Position numbers and translations under genes: made by a program. 5,273 nucleotides of DNA from Rudanella sp. (GTDB taxonomy: Bacteria > Bacteroidota > Bacteroidia > Cytophagales > Spirosomataceae). Every line of letters starts with the position of its first letter. The first letter of the stretch is position 1. The notes beneath the pieces are model-generated. The model had not been told where the DNA came from and did not search any database. It saw only the letters and a program-made list of their open reading frames with translations. The stretch is taken from NCBI GenBank assembly GCA_026785985.1, contig JAJAYX010000728.1, positions 1-5,273 on the forward strand. Direction: 5' to 3'. Positions 1 to 5,273 of the stretch are shown here, in pieces.

Positions 1-200
1 CCAAAAGACGGACCTAAGAGAGCCACAAATAACAGTGTCAGATAACTGATTCGTAAAAAAAACTTCGGAATTACGGCTCGTGCCGATGTTTTCAGTTGTT
101 GGGCAAGCCAAAACGTGCGAACCAGAAACACCATATACAGCACTAAAAAGGCAATGGCAAAAAAAATTTCGGTCGTTGTAATTCGATAAAGCCAGGTCAT
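1..200 (-). CDS. N-terminal part of a two-helix membrane protein, possibly a BatB-like VWA-domain protein (cut by left window edge)
   Basis: Reading the minus strand from the ATG at 200-198 gives an open frame of 66 codons that runs off the window. An in-frame TAA lies four codons upstream of this ATG, so it is the first ATG available. The peptide starts MTWLYRITTTEIFF and has two hydrophobic segments, about residues 12-27 and 47-62. Between them is a polar stretch containing WLAQQLKTSARAV, and the visible part ends at LLGPSF. From memory of the family, this arrangement resembles the start of Cytophagales VWA proteins of the BatA/BatB aerotolerance type, where a GPSFG-like segment comes just before the metal-binding von Willebrand A domain. 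That domain would lie outside the window, so the identity is inferred; the membrane-protein call is seen directly. The gene is divergent from the tRNA cluster, which makes it the first gene of its transcription unit. I saw no convincing promoter for it. Confidence 0.6.
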   Translation of the reverse strand, partial: MTWLYRITTTEIFFAIAFLVLYMVFLVRTFWLAQQLKTSARAVIPKFFLRISYLTLLFVALLGPSF

Positions 201-301
201 GGTGTCTTGTTAACCAGCGACATAGTGCTTGTTTAAAGCTAGTAGAAGGGCCGCTGAAAAGGCGAATTTAGCGTTTTACGTAAGATTTTTTGTGTTAGCC
301 C

Positions 302-332
302 TTGACGAACCCAAAAAATGCCCCTACCTTTG
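302..332 (+). promoter_or_regulatory. Bacteroidota-type promoter of the tRNA cluster
   Basis: TTGAC at 302-306 is followed by TACCTTTG at 325-332, an exact match to the Bacteroidota -7 consensus TAnnTTTG. The gap between TTG and TA is 20 nt, within the usual range for this sigma factor. Transcription would start a few bases after 332, leaving a leader of roughly 30-35 nt before tRNA-Ser at 371. The rest of the 201-370 intergenic stretch shows no other gene or clear element. Confidence 0.75.
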
Positions 333-370
333 TGAAACAATGGCCAATCGAAAGTCTGGCAGTTGAGTCA

Positions 371-458
371 GGAGAGATGGGTGAGTGGCCGATACCAGCA
401 GTTTGCTAAACTGCCGTACCTCTAAAGGGTACCGAGGGTTCGAATCCCTCTCTCTCCG
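371..458 (+). tRNA. tRNA-Ser (anticodon GCU)
   Basis: This is a class II tRNA with a complete cloverleaf. The acceptor stem GGAGAGA (371-377) pairs with TCTCTCC (451-457), and G458 is the discriminator base, as usual for serine tRNAs. The anticodon stem is 398-402/410-414, and the loop TTGCTAA places GCT at 405-407, which reads AGU/AGC codons. The long variable arm forms a 5-bp stem, GTACC (416-420) with GGTAC (428-432). The T arm is GAGGG-TTCGAAT-CCCTC (434-450). CCA is not encoded, so the 3' end must be added by the CCA-adding enzyme. It is the first gene of the Ser-Pro-Arg cluster. Confidence 0.97.
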
Positions 459-481
459 CCCCCTTCTCGAAGGAAAAATTT

Positions 482-555
482 CGGGGTGTAGCGTAGCCCG
501 GTATCGCGCCTGCTTTGGGAGCAGGAGGTCGTAGGTTCGAATCCTGCCACCCCGA
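482..555 (+). tRNA. tRNA-Pro (anticodon UGG)
   Basis: Acceptor arms CGGGGTG (482-488) and CACCCCG (548-554) pair fully, and A555 is the discriminator. The anticodon stem CCTGC/GCAGG (509-513/521-525) encloses the loop TTTGGGA, giving anticodon TGG at 516-518. The T arm is GTAGG-TTCGAAT-CCTGC (531-547) with one wobble pair. C482-G554 as the first acceptor pair is typical of bacterial proline tRNAs. No CCA is encoded. It lies 23 nt after tRNA-Ser with no promoter between them, so the two are probably co-transcribed. Confidence 0.97.
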
Positions 556-562
556 CTTTGCG

Positions 563-627
563 GTGAGCAGTTATCAGTACACAGTCAACAGTATTCCACT
601 GATAACTGTTTGCTGGTAACTGCTCAC
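563..627 (+). repeat. Inverted element of CAGTNNN heptads between tRNA-Pro and tRNA-Arg
   Basis: The left arm reads GTGAG followed by four 7-nt units that each begin CAGT (568-574, 575-581, 582-588, 589-595). The reverse strand of the right arm reads GTGAG followed by units starting CAGT, CAGC, CAGT and CAGT (622-616, 615-609, 608-602, 601-595). The whole is therefore a near-palindrome of two heptad ladders. Two perfect 11-bp stems are possible and mutually exclusive: 563-573 with 617-627, and 568-578 with 598-608. Seven T residues (628-634) follow directly and end at the first base of tRNA-Arg. It could be a dispersed repeat, an attenuator or partial terminator, or a processing signal; the sequence alone does not decide. 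Confidence 0.75.
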
Positions 628-634
628 TTTTTTT

Positions 635-708
635 GGTCCCATAGCTCAGCTGGATAGAGCATCTTCCTTCTAAGAAGGTGGTCGTTGGTTCGAGTCCAAC
701 TGGGGTCA
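635..708 (+). tRNA. tRNA-Arg (anticodon UCU)
   Basis: The anticodon stem 662-666/674-678 encloses the loop CTTCTAA, placing TCT at 669-671, which reads AGA/AGG codons. The T arm is GTTGG-TTCGAGT-CCAAC (684-700), and the D arm starts TAGCTCAGCTGGATAGAGC. The acceptor strands are GGTCCCA (635-641) and TGGGGTC (701-707), with A708 as discriminator. Pairs 2-71 (G·U) and 3-70 (U·G) form a tandem wobble, which is unusual; the other five acceptor pairs are Watson-Crick. CCA is not encoded. It is the last gene of the cluster and is followed after 7 nt by a strong terminator. Confidence 0.95.
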
Positions 709-715
709 CACTCAC

Positions 716-752
716 AAAAAAGCCACTTACAAGATTTGTAGGTGGCTTTTTT
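716..752. terminator. Bidirectional intrinsic terminator between the tRNA cluster and the convergent secreted-protein gene
   Basis: GCCACTTACAA (722-732) pairs with TTGTAGGTGGC (736-746) through 11 bp including one T·G wobble, with a 3-nt loop. A six-A tract (716-721) and a six-T tract (747-752) flank the stem and can extend pairing to 17 bp. The T tract terminates rightward tRNA transcripts. Read on the minus strand the layout is the same, so it can also stop the leftward transcript of the gene whose stop codon is at 858-856. The remaining bases 753-855 show nothing else recognisable. Confidence 0.85.
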
Positions 753-855
753 GTATCAGATGCCAATAAAAGCGGGATTTAACACTTTCGATCCAGCCCC
801 ATGAACAAGCCAGGGAGTTTGAACCATATCACCTTTTGCGATTATTTCCTCTCTC

Positions 856-1515
856 CTACTTCATTTTTAACATAAACACCCCATTAGTCAGCACAATCTG
901 ATCGGTTTTGTCCTGCTTACGGTAGCCATTGCCCTCCGGGTCAATATCCGAATTATAGCCCGACGCTTTGGTGATTATTTTGTCTTCCATCTTGTTCATC
1001 AAGCGACCAACTCCCCCAAACACCGTGGCCCCGGCTTTTTCTTTCCAGTAACTGCCGGCCAAAGTTCCGCTAAAGGTGGCCTGCAATGACCCATCGGCTC
1101 CTTTTTTCACCACAATGGTCTCCGTGCCGTTCTGCGACTTACCCACATGGTATTCCATCCGGGGCGTTTTGGTTTCCTCCACATATTTGATAGCCGCCAG
1201 CCCTTTATATTTGCCCAGTTCTTCGGCCTTACGCTGGTTTTCTTTCGTATCAGGCCGATCTGCATCTACCACCAAATAAGTACCCTCGTCGATAGTATCG
1301 GGGTTAAGGTAGCCGCCCAGCCAGATTCGGAGCGATTTGTCAGGGCTGATCGAGTTGGCCGTTACCCACCACATATTTCCCACCATAATCCGGCGGGGAG
1401 GGGTTTTGTATTCCTTGCCGTCGATCATGACCGAAAGAGTATTATTGTTTTCGATTTGCGCCATCGAAGCCGTTACGGCCAAAAGGCAGGCGAGTAGTGT
1501 AAAATAGGTTTTCAT
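856..1515 (-). CDS. Small secreted protein of unknown function
   Basis: This 219-residue protein begins MKTYFTLLACLLAVTASMAQ, a typical signal peptide with a likely signal peptidase I cut after SMA (residue 19), so it is probably periplasmic or outer-surface exposed. LLAC at residues 7-10 looks like a lipobox but lies too close to the N terminus to be one. I do not recognise the family. The mature part opens with a short strand-like stretch containing MIDGKEYKTP, then a Trp-Trp pair (49-50), then LRIWLGGYL and DEGTYLVVD. It ends with a TNGVF-LKMK strand. Alternation of hydrophobic and polar residues suggests a beta-rich fold, loosely like small Bacteroidota secreted proteins with an N-terminal 'INGK-W' strand, but this is a weak impression. 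The charged segment at about 87-105 may be a loop. No membrane helix or enzyme motif is visible after the signal peptide. The gene stands alone, convergent to the tRNAs and divergent from cobT. Confidence 0.85.
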   Translation of the reverse strand: MKTYFTLLACLLAVTASMAQIENNNTLSVMIDGKEYKTPPRRIMVGNMWWVTANSISPDKSLRIWLGGYLNPDTIDEGTYLVVDADRPDTKENQRKAEELGKYKGLAAIKYVEETKTPRMEYHVGKSQNGTETIVVKKGADGSLQATFSGTLAGSYWKEKAGATVFGGVGRLMNKMEDKIITKASGYNSDIDPEGNGYRKQDKTDQIVLTNGVFMLKMK

Positions 1516-1664
1516 GTCGTGACAATAAGTGAATTAGTGTTTATTTTCACCAAGTAAATATATCAAAAGTTAACATTAATCTTACCGAACCGCTTATCAA
1601 ACGGTTGTCCGTTTACCCTGATGCCCTTCCCATTCTTACCCTGCAACGGCAGGCCTTTCCTCCC

Positions 1665-1672
1665 TATCTTTG
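1665..1672 (+). promoter_or_regulatory. Probable -7 box of the cobT promoter
   Basis: TATCTTTG matches the Bacteroidota -7 consensus TAnnTTTG exactly and ends 22 nt before the ATG at 1695. The -33 region is poor: only CTG at 1641-1643 sits at a suitable distance. If used, it gives a leader of only about 15-20 nt, leaving no room for a cobalamin riboswitch downstream of the start site. It also rules out the alternative TTG start at 1605, which lies upstream of the box. I saw no riboswitch in the 1516-1694 intergenic region. Confidence 0.55.
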
Positions 1673-1694
1673 CTACCCGAATAACCACCAACTC

Positions 1695-2741
1695 ATGCCC
1701 ATTTCCCCCATCGACCGTTCCCGTCAAGCCGAGTTTCAGCAGTTTATCGACCAGAAAACAAAACCCCTCGGTGCCCTCGGCCAAATCGAAGACCTCGCCC
1801 TGCAACTGGCTCTGATTCAGCAGACAACAACCCCTACACTCTCCACCCCGCACCTGCTTGTGTTTGCAGCCGATCACGGTCTTACTGCCGAAGGTGTGAG
1901 TGCTTATCCCTCCGCCGTAACCTATCAGATGGTGCTGAATTTCCTGGCCGGAGGAGCGGCCGTAAACGTTTTTTGCCGCCAGAATGGCCTGCAATTAGTG
2001 GTTTGCGATGTGGGTGTAGCGGGTTCTTTTGACCAAAATGAGCGTGGCATCTCCATGCCGGGCTTTGTAAAATATAAAGTGGCTCCCGGCACCCGCAATA
2101 TGCGCTACGAACCAGCTATGCTACCCCACGAATGCGAAGCCGCTATGGACGCGGGCCGCACCCTCGTGGATGGCGTGGTGTACCGAGGCTGCAACGTGAT
2201 TGGTTTCGGCGAAATGGGTATTGGCAACACCTCGGCTGCAGCTTTGCTCATGCACCGGTTCACGGGCCTCCCCCTAACCCAATGCGTGGGGCGCGGCACC
2301 GGCCTCGACAATGCGGGACTGTCCCATAAACTCGCTGTACTTCAGGCCGTTTCTGACCAACATGCTACCGCCCAAACCCCGCTCGATTTGCTCACAACGA
2401 TGGGTGGCTTCGAAATTGCGGCCATCGCGGGTGGGATGCTTCGGGCCGCCGAAAACGGCATGGTGATTCTGGTTGATGGGTTCATTGCCACGGCAGCCCT
2501 GCTCGTTGCCCAAGCCATCGTCCCCGCCGTGCGCCATTATTGCGTGTTTTGCCACCAATCCGACGAAGCCGGTCATCAGCTCATGCTCGAAACCCTGAAC
2601 GCCACTCCCCTACTGAGCTTATCCATGCGCTTAGGCGAAGGCAGCGGTTGCGCCCTCGCTTATCCGCTGCTTCAAAGCGCGGTGGCCATGCTGGCTGAAA
2701 TGGCTTCATTTGCCTCGGCAGGGGTATCCGAGAAGGTATAG
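1695..2741 (+). CDS. cobT: Nicotinate-nucleotide--dimethylbenzimidazole phosphoribosyltransferase
   Basis: CobT transfers phosphoribose from nicotinate mononucleotide to 5,6-dimethylbenzimidazole (or a related base), giving the alpha-ribazole phosphate used to build the lower ligand of cobalamin in the cytoplasm. With the ATG at 1695 the protein has 348 residues, close to the 356 of Salmonella CobT. Family signatures appear in order: KPLGALGQIEDLA near the N terminus, FAADHG, GEMGIGNTSAA with Glu173, VGRGTGLDNAG, GGFEIAAIAGGM, LVDGFIATAA, and LRLGEG-like MRLGEGSGCA with Glu315. The last Glu matches the catalytic Glu317 of the Salmonella enzyme, and Glu173 matches its Glu174. The frame is open upstream to a TTG at 1605, but the extra 30 residues look unlike the family and the promoter box lies inside them, so 1695 is preferred. 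No other cobalamin gene is visible. The stop is only 20 bp from that of the convergent nuclease gene, with no clear terminator between. Confidence 0.95.
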   Translation: MPISPIDRSRQAEFQQFIDQKTKPLGALGQIEDLALQLALIQQTTTPTLSTPHLLVFAADHGLTAEGVSAYPSAVTYQMVLNFLAGGAAVNVFCRQNGLQLVVCDVGVAGSFDQNERGISMPGFVKYKVAPGTRNMRYEPAMLPHECEAAMDAGRTLVDGVVYRGCNVIGFGEMGIGNTSAAALLMHRFTGLPLTQCVGRGTGLDNAGLSHKLAVLQAVSDQHATAQTPLDLLTTMGGFEIAAIAGGMLRAAENGMVILVDGFIATAALLVAQAIVPAVRHYCVFCHQSDEAGHQLMLETLNATPLLSLSMRLGEGSGCALAYPLLQSAVAMLAEMASFASAGVSEKV

Positions 2742-2761
2742 GTAACAGGTTTATTCCCCCT

Positions 2762-5273
2762 TTACTCCCGTCCGCAAATGCGTTTGAAATCGCAGAAGGC
2801 GCAGGTTTCGAGTTTGTCGGTTTTGCGGAATGACTCAGTGGGGTCGAGTAAACGCCGGAGCATCAGGCGGAGCATTTCCTCGGAGGCTTCGATGAATTCA
2901 GCGGGAGTTTCGTCGGAGCCGTGGAAATGAACGGTGTTGGTTTTCAGGCCACCTTCGATATCTCGAAAGGAATAGAACCCCGCCGTGACGGGCAGATTTT
3001 GGGGGTTGTGGGTTTTGCTGTCTTTCAGAAACAGGTACTTGTAAAGCCACAATTGCCGAGCTTTGCCCCATTTCGGGCCGGTTTCGAAGGGCAGGCGCGC
3101 TACCATATCGCTGCTTTGGCTGGGCAATTCGACCTTGCCGGTTTTATAGTCGATGATGCGGATGGTTTGGCCAAGCCGTTCCACCCGGTCAATTTTGCCG
3201 CCGATGTTCACCCGCACCACCTCGCCCCCGTCGAGGGTCACGTCGAGCCGGGTGCCGTAGCGTTCTTCGGTACTAATTACCTGTAAGCCGGTGAGTTTGG
3301 CTTGCCGTTCCTGAAAATCGAGCATCAGTCGCTGGGCCACATCGTAGAGTAGCAGGTTAATTCCCGACTCCATCACGCGGCCTTTCATGACCTCTTTGAA
3401 GGTGGCTTCGAGTTCGGCCTGCACCATGTCGAGCGTGACCATTTGGCCGCCGATTCGGTACTTGGCATCTAGGTTTTCGAGGGTTTTGTGGAGCCAATCG
3501 CCAAACTCGGCGGCACCCATTTTCTCTTCCACTTCATCTTCCTCGGCAATGCCCGCCACCCGGCTGAAATAAAAACTCAGCGAACAGTCGATAAACTGGT
3601 TCAAAGCCGTTGGATACAGCCCTCGTCCGGTGAGCAGGGTCTTCAGTTTGGCCATAACTTCCGGCGATTTCGCGACCTCCCAACCCTGTGGCACGGCATC
3701 GCGGACTTTCTCTTTCCCAAACCGAACTAAGGGTTTAGAGATTGTGACGGCCCCGTTGCTGGCTGGCACCAATTCATGCTCGATCTGGCGAATAAACCGG
3801 CTGGGTTCGCCTTTTCCGTTGCCGTAGGCATCGGGCGAGGTCGTGTGAATCAGCACCACTTCTTTGGCCCGTTGCAGCAGCCGGTAAAAGTGATAGGCCA
3901 TAACAGCCTCCTGTTCGCGGTAGGTGGGCAATTTCAGTTCGGTACTTATATCAAAGGGAATCAAGGAGTTAAGTCGTCTGGTTTGGGGCAACATTCCCTC
4001 GTTCACGGATACCACAATGACGCGCTCAAAATCCAAGGCCCGCGTTTCAAGCATACCCATCACCAGCAAATTACTATTGCCTTCACTCGTGAACGGGATG
4101 CTGGTTTGCCGAACGAGTTCGTATAGAAATTGCCGCAAACTGCGAAGCGTAATTGGCACCCCGGCCGTTTGCGCCTGCCGTTCGAGGGTGGTTTCGAGTT
4201 GCTGCAAAAGTGTGTAGAACACATACAGGTACTCGATCTCCACGGCATCCTGAGTGTCACGATACACGTAGCGTAACAGGTCAATCAGGCGATAAAGTGT
4301 TCCAATGATTTCAGTCGGGGCCTCGGTGGGCCAACGCAGAAACAGGGTTTTGAGCAGCGGGTCGTTTTGGCCCAGTTCGCGGAGGTCGCGTTCTGACAGA
4401 TAGACCCATTGGCGACTTAAAATCAACTCCTGAATATGCACCAGCAACGGGCGGGTCTGCGCTCCAATCTCTAACTGCCCCGCGTTTCCGCCCGGCGCAT
4501 CCACCACCGCCTGTAGATTGCGAATCCGGGCGTAATGTTGCACAAACGGGTGGTTCAGCACCTTCACCACATGCCGATAGTGAAACTTCGGAATGCGGAG
4601 GTCGCGGCCATCTTTCGTCCGAAACTCATGCACTGTCCGCTGCATCTCGAACAGCGTATCGATCAGCGTGAACAGCAGCGAGTTCCGCAGCGAGAGACCC
4701 ATTGTCACGTTCAAGTCCGTCACCGACTCATCCAGCGCGTACAGCATCGGCACCAGCATCGACTCATCGGCCAGAACGATGGCGGTTTTTGGGGCGTGGG
4801 GTTCAGGAATGGGGGCATGAAGTTCATTGGGGCCACTCCTTGCCCCCTGCTCCAAGCCCCACGCCCTGTAAATCTGCCCCGCCACTTTTGTTTGCATACT
4901 GGCGTTGGGAACGCCTACAATGCGGATATGTTTGGGGAGGTCGGTTAGGGTTTGGCTAATTTGTTCGCGGTTTTCTTTGGTGAAAAACCAGCCGCTTTCG
5001 AGGTAACGGCGCAGAAACAAACCGGCTTCCTGCTTCTTGTCGTCTAAATAATAGCGGTCAACATCCCAGATCATCCGGGCTTTTTTACCCCGCAGCAGGG
5101 TCTCCATAATGTCGGATTCTGCCCGGCTGAGGGCGTTGAACCCCACAAAATAGGTCATCTCGTAGTCGGCATTGTCGCGGACGCGCTCCACCACCTGCTC
5201 GGCCAACTGGCGATAGGCCATACCCCGATAGGCGAGTCCCTGGTTAATCAGGCGTTCGTGGAGGGCGTGGTAG
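2762..5273 (-). CDS. AddB-like protein: inactivated helicase fused to PD-(D/E)XK nuclease (5' end beyond right window edge)
   Basis: The frame stays open through the right edge, adding 17 residues before the Met at 5221, so that Met is internal and the N-terminal domain with any Walker A site is missing. At least 836 residues are encoded; numbers below count from the Met at 5221. Residues about 384-425 (LLVMGMLETRALDFERVIVV, then VNEGMLP) and 434-460 (YREQEAV, LLQRAKEVVLIHTT) resemble degenerate C-terminal UvrD/AddB helicase motifs. The C-terminal nuclease has His578 in EFGDWLHKTLE, Asp678 in GGKIDRVE, Asp691-Tyr-Lys693 in IIDYKTGK, and QLWLYKYLF. Cys546 plus Cys807-x2-Cys810-x5-Cys816 fit the iron-sulfur staple known from AddB-type nucleases. 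Such proteins pair with an AddA/RecB-like helicase to process double-strand breaks for recombination. The partner is not in the window. A G-rich inverted repeat lies inside the frame at 4792-4866. Confidence 0.9.
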   Translation of the reverse strand, partial: YHALHERLINQGLAYRGMAYRQLAEQVVERVRDNADYEMTYFVGFNALSRAESDIMETLLRGKKARMIWDVDRYYLDDKKQEAGLFLRRYLESGWFFTKENREQISQTLTDLPKHIRIVGVPNASMQTKVAGQIYRAWGLEQGARSGPNELHAPIPEPHAPKTAIVLADESMLVPMLYALDESVTDLNVTMGLSLRNSLLFTLIDTLFEMQRTVHEFRTKDGRDLRIPKFHYRHVVKVLNHPFVQHYARIRNLQAVVDAPGGNAGQLEIGAQTRPLLVHIQELILSRQWVYLSERDLRELGQNDPLLKTLFLRWPTEAPTEIIGTLYRLIDLLRYVYRDTQDAVEIEYLYVFYTLLQQLETTLERQAQTAGVPITLRSLRQFLYELVRQTSIPFTSEGNSNLLVMGMLETRALDFERVIVVSVNEGMLPQTRRLNSLIPFDISTELKLPTYREQEAVMAYHFYRLLQRAKEVVLIHTTSPDAYGNGKGEPSRFIRQIEHELVPASNGAVTISKPLVRFGKEKVRDAVPQGWEVAKSPEVMAKLKTLLTGRGLYPTALNQFIDCSLSFYFSRVAGIAEEDEVEEKMGAAEFGDWLHKTLENLDAKYRIGGQMVTLDMVQAELEATFKEVMKGRVMESGINLLLYDVAQRLMLDFQERQAKLTGLQVISTEERYGTRLDVTLDGGEVVRVNIGGKIDRVERLGQTIRIIDYKTGKVELPSQSSDMVARLPFETGPKWGKARQLWLYKYLFLKDSKTHNPQNLPVTAGFYSFRDIEGGLKTNTVHFHGSDETPAEFIEASEEMLRLMLRRLLDPTESFRKTDKLETCAFCDFKRICGRE
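4792..4866. repeat. G-rich heptad-based inverted repeat inside the AddB-like gene
   Basis: Arms 4792-4817 and 4841-4866 are imperfect inverted repeats, 19 of 26 positions matching by eye. The outer 10 bp (GGGCGTGGGG against CCCCACGCCC) and inner 7 bp (GGGGGCA against TGCCCCC) are perfect, and the 23-nt centre begins with the small palindrome TGAAGTTCA. Read on the minus strand, 4866-4832 divides into five 7-nt units: GGGCGTG, GGGCTTG, GAGCAGG, GGGCAAG, GAGTGGC. In the gene this region encodes residues about 119-144, a Gly/Pro/His/Ala-rich stretch containing HAPIPEPHAP. It lies between family-like segments (QTKVAGQIY and KTAIVLADESM). It looks like a repeat element tolerated in a surface loop. 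Confidence 0.65.

Noticed and set aside
234..241. Minus-strand TAGCTTTA as a promoter box for the left-edge membrane protein gene
   Set aside because: One mismatch to the consensus and no TTG or TTTG at the right distance.
422..766. Minus-strand 114-codon frame containing GLEPTT, GFEPTTSCSQSRRDTGLRYTP and GERGIRTLGTL
   Set aside because: It is the antisense of the three tRNA genes. These peptides are the well-known artefacts of translating the reverse strand of tRNA T arms and anticodon arms.
1486..1497. LLAC in the signal peptide of the secreted protein as a lipobox
   Set aside because: The Cys would be residue 10, leaving too short a hydrophobic stretch before it. The SMA|Q site further on fits signal peptidase I better.
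1565..1572. Possible minus-strand -7 box (TAACTTTT) for the secreted-protein gene, with TTTG at 1601-1598
   Set aside because: The last base departs from TAnnTTTG and the 25-nt gap is longer than usual. A second near match (TATATTTA, 1562-1555) has no partner, so neither is strong enough to call.
1588..1606. AACCG/CGGTT hairpin upstream of cobT
   Set aside because: Only a 5-bp stem with a 9-nt loop and no T tract; short stems like this are expected by chance, and it is far too small to be a cobalamin riboswitch.
1563..1994. Minus-strand 143-codon frame opposite the start of cobT
   Set aside because: It overlaps a strongly supported cobT, has no recognisable motif and matches the pattern of a codon-bias shadow.
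2274..2576. Minus-strand 100-codon frame inside cobT
   Set aside because: It lies wholly antisense to conserved CobT signatures and has no domain or start signal of its own.
2742..2761. Terminator between cobT and the convergent nuclease gene
   Set aside because: The 20-bp gap has no inverted repeat or T tract; transcripts may end inside the opposing gene or overlap.
4535..4959. Several plus-strand frames opposite the AddB-like gene, including a His/Arg/Gln-rich one
   Set aside because: Their composition is the complement of the nuclease coding strand; the frames overlap each other and show no promoter or family motif.

Overview
The window looks like a chromosomal fragment from a Bacteroidota bacterium, probably Cytophagales (Spirosoma-like). 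Two start regions carry the Bacteroidota -7 promoter box TAnnTTTG (325-332 and 1665-1672). The genes I looked at lack Shine-Dalgarno sites, and the secreted protein has a short signal peptide ending SMA|Q. The encoded proteins resemble Cytophagales versions of their families. The genus is an inference; no rRNA or other marker gene is present.

Layout, left to right. Bases 1-200 hold the 5' end of a minus-strand gene for a membrane protein, possibly a BatB-like VWA protein. A divergent promoter (302-332) then drives three plus-strand tRNA genes: Ser(GCU), Pro(UGG) and Arg(UCU). A 65-bp inverted element made of CAGTNNN heptads lies between tRNA-Pro and tRNA-Arg. A strong hairpin (716-752) ends the tRNA unit and, because both flanks are A/T tracts, can also end the convergent minus-strand gene at 856-1515. 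That gene encodes a small secreted protein of unknown function. Next comes cobT (1695-2741, plus), for lower-ligand activation in cobalamin assembly. Last is a long minus-strand gene (2762-5273, cut by the right edge) for an AddB-like inactivated-helicase/PD-(D/E)XK nuclease with an apparent iron-sulfur staple.

The genes do not form one pathway. They are housekeeping units: translation (tRNAs), cofactor assembly (cobT) and DNA-break processing (AddB-like), plus one unassigned secreted protein. The least ordinary signals are two inverted elements built from 7-nt units with different core sequences. One is intergenic, with its T-tract abutting tRNA-Arg. The other lies in frame inside the nuclease gene and encodes about 25 Gly/Pro/His-rich residues. 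I saw no CRISPR array, insertion sequence, phage gene or complete new defence system.
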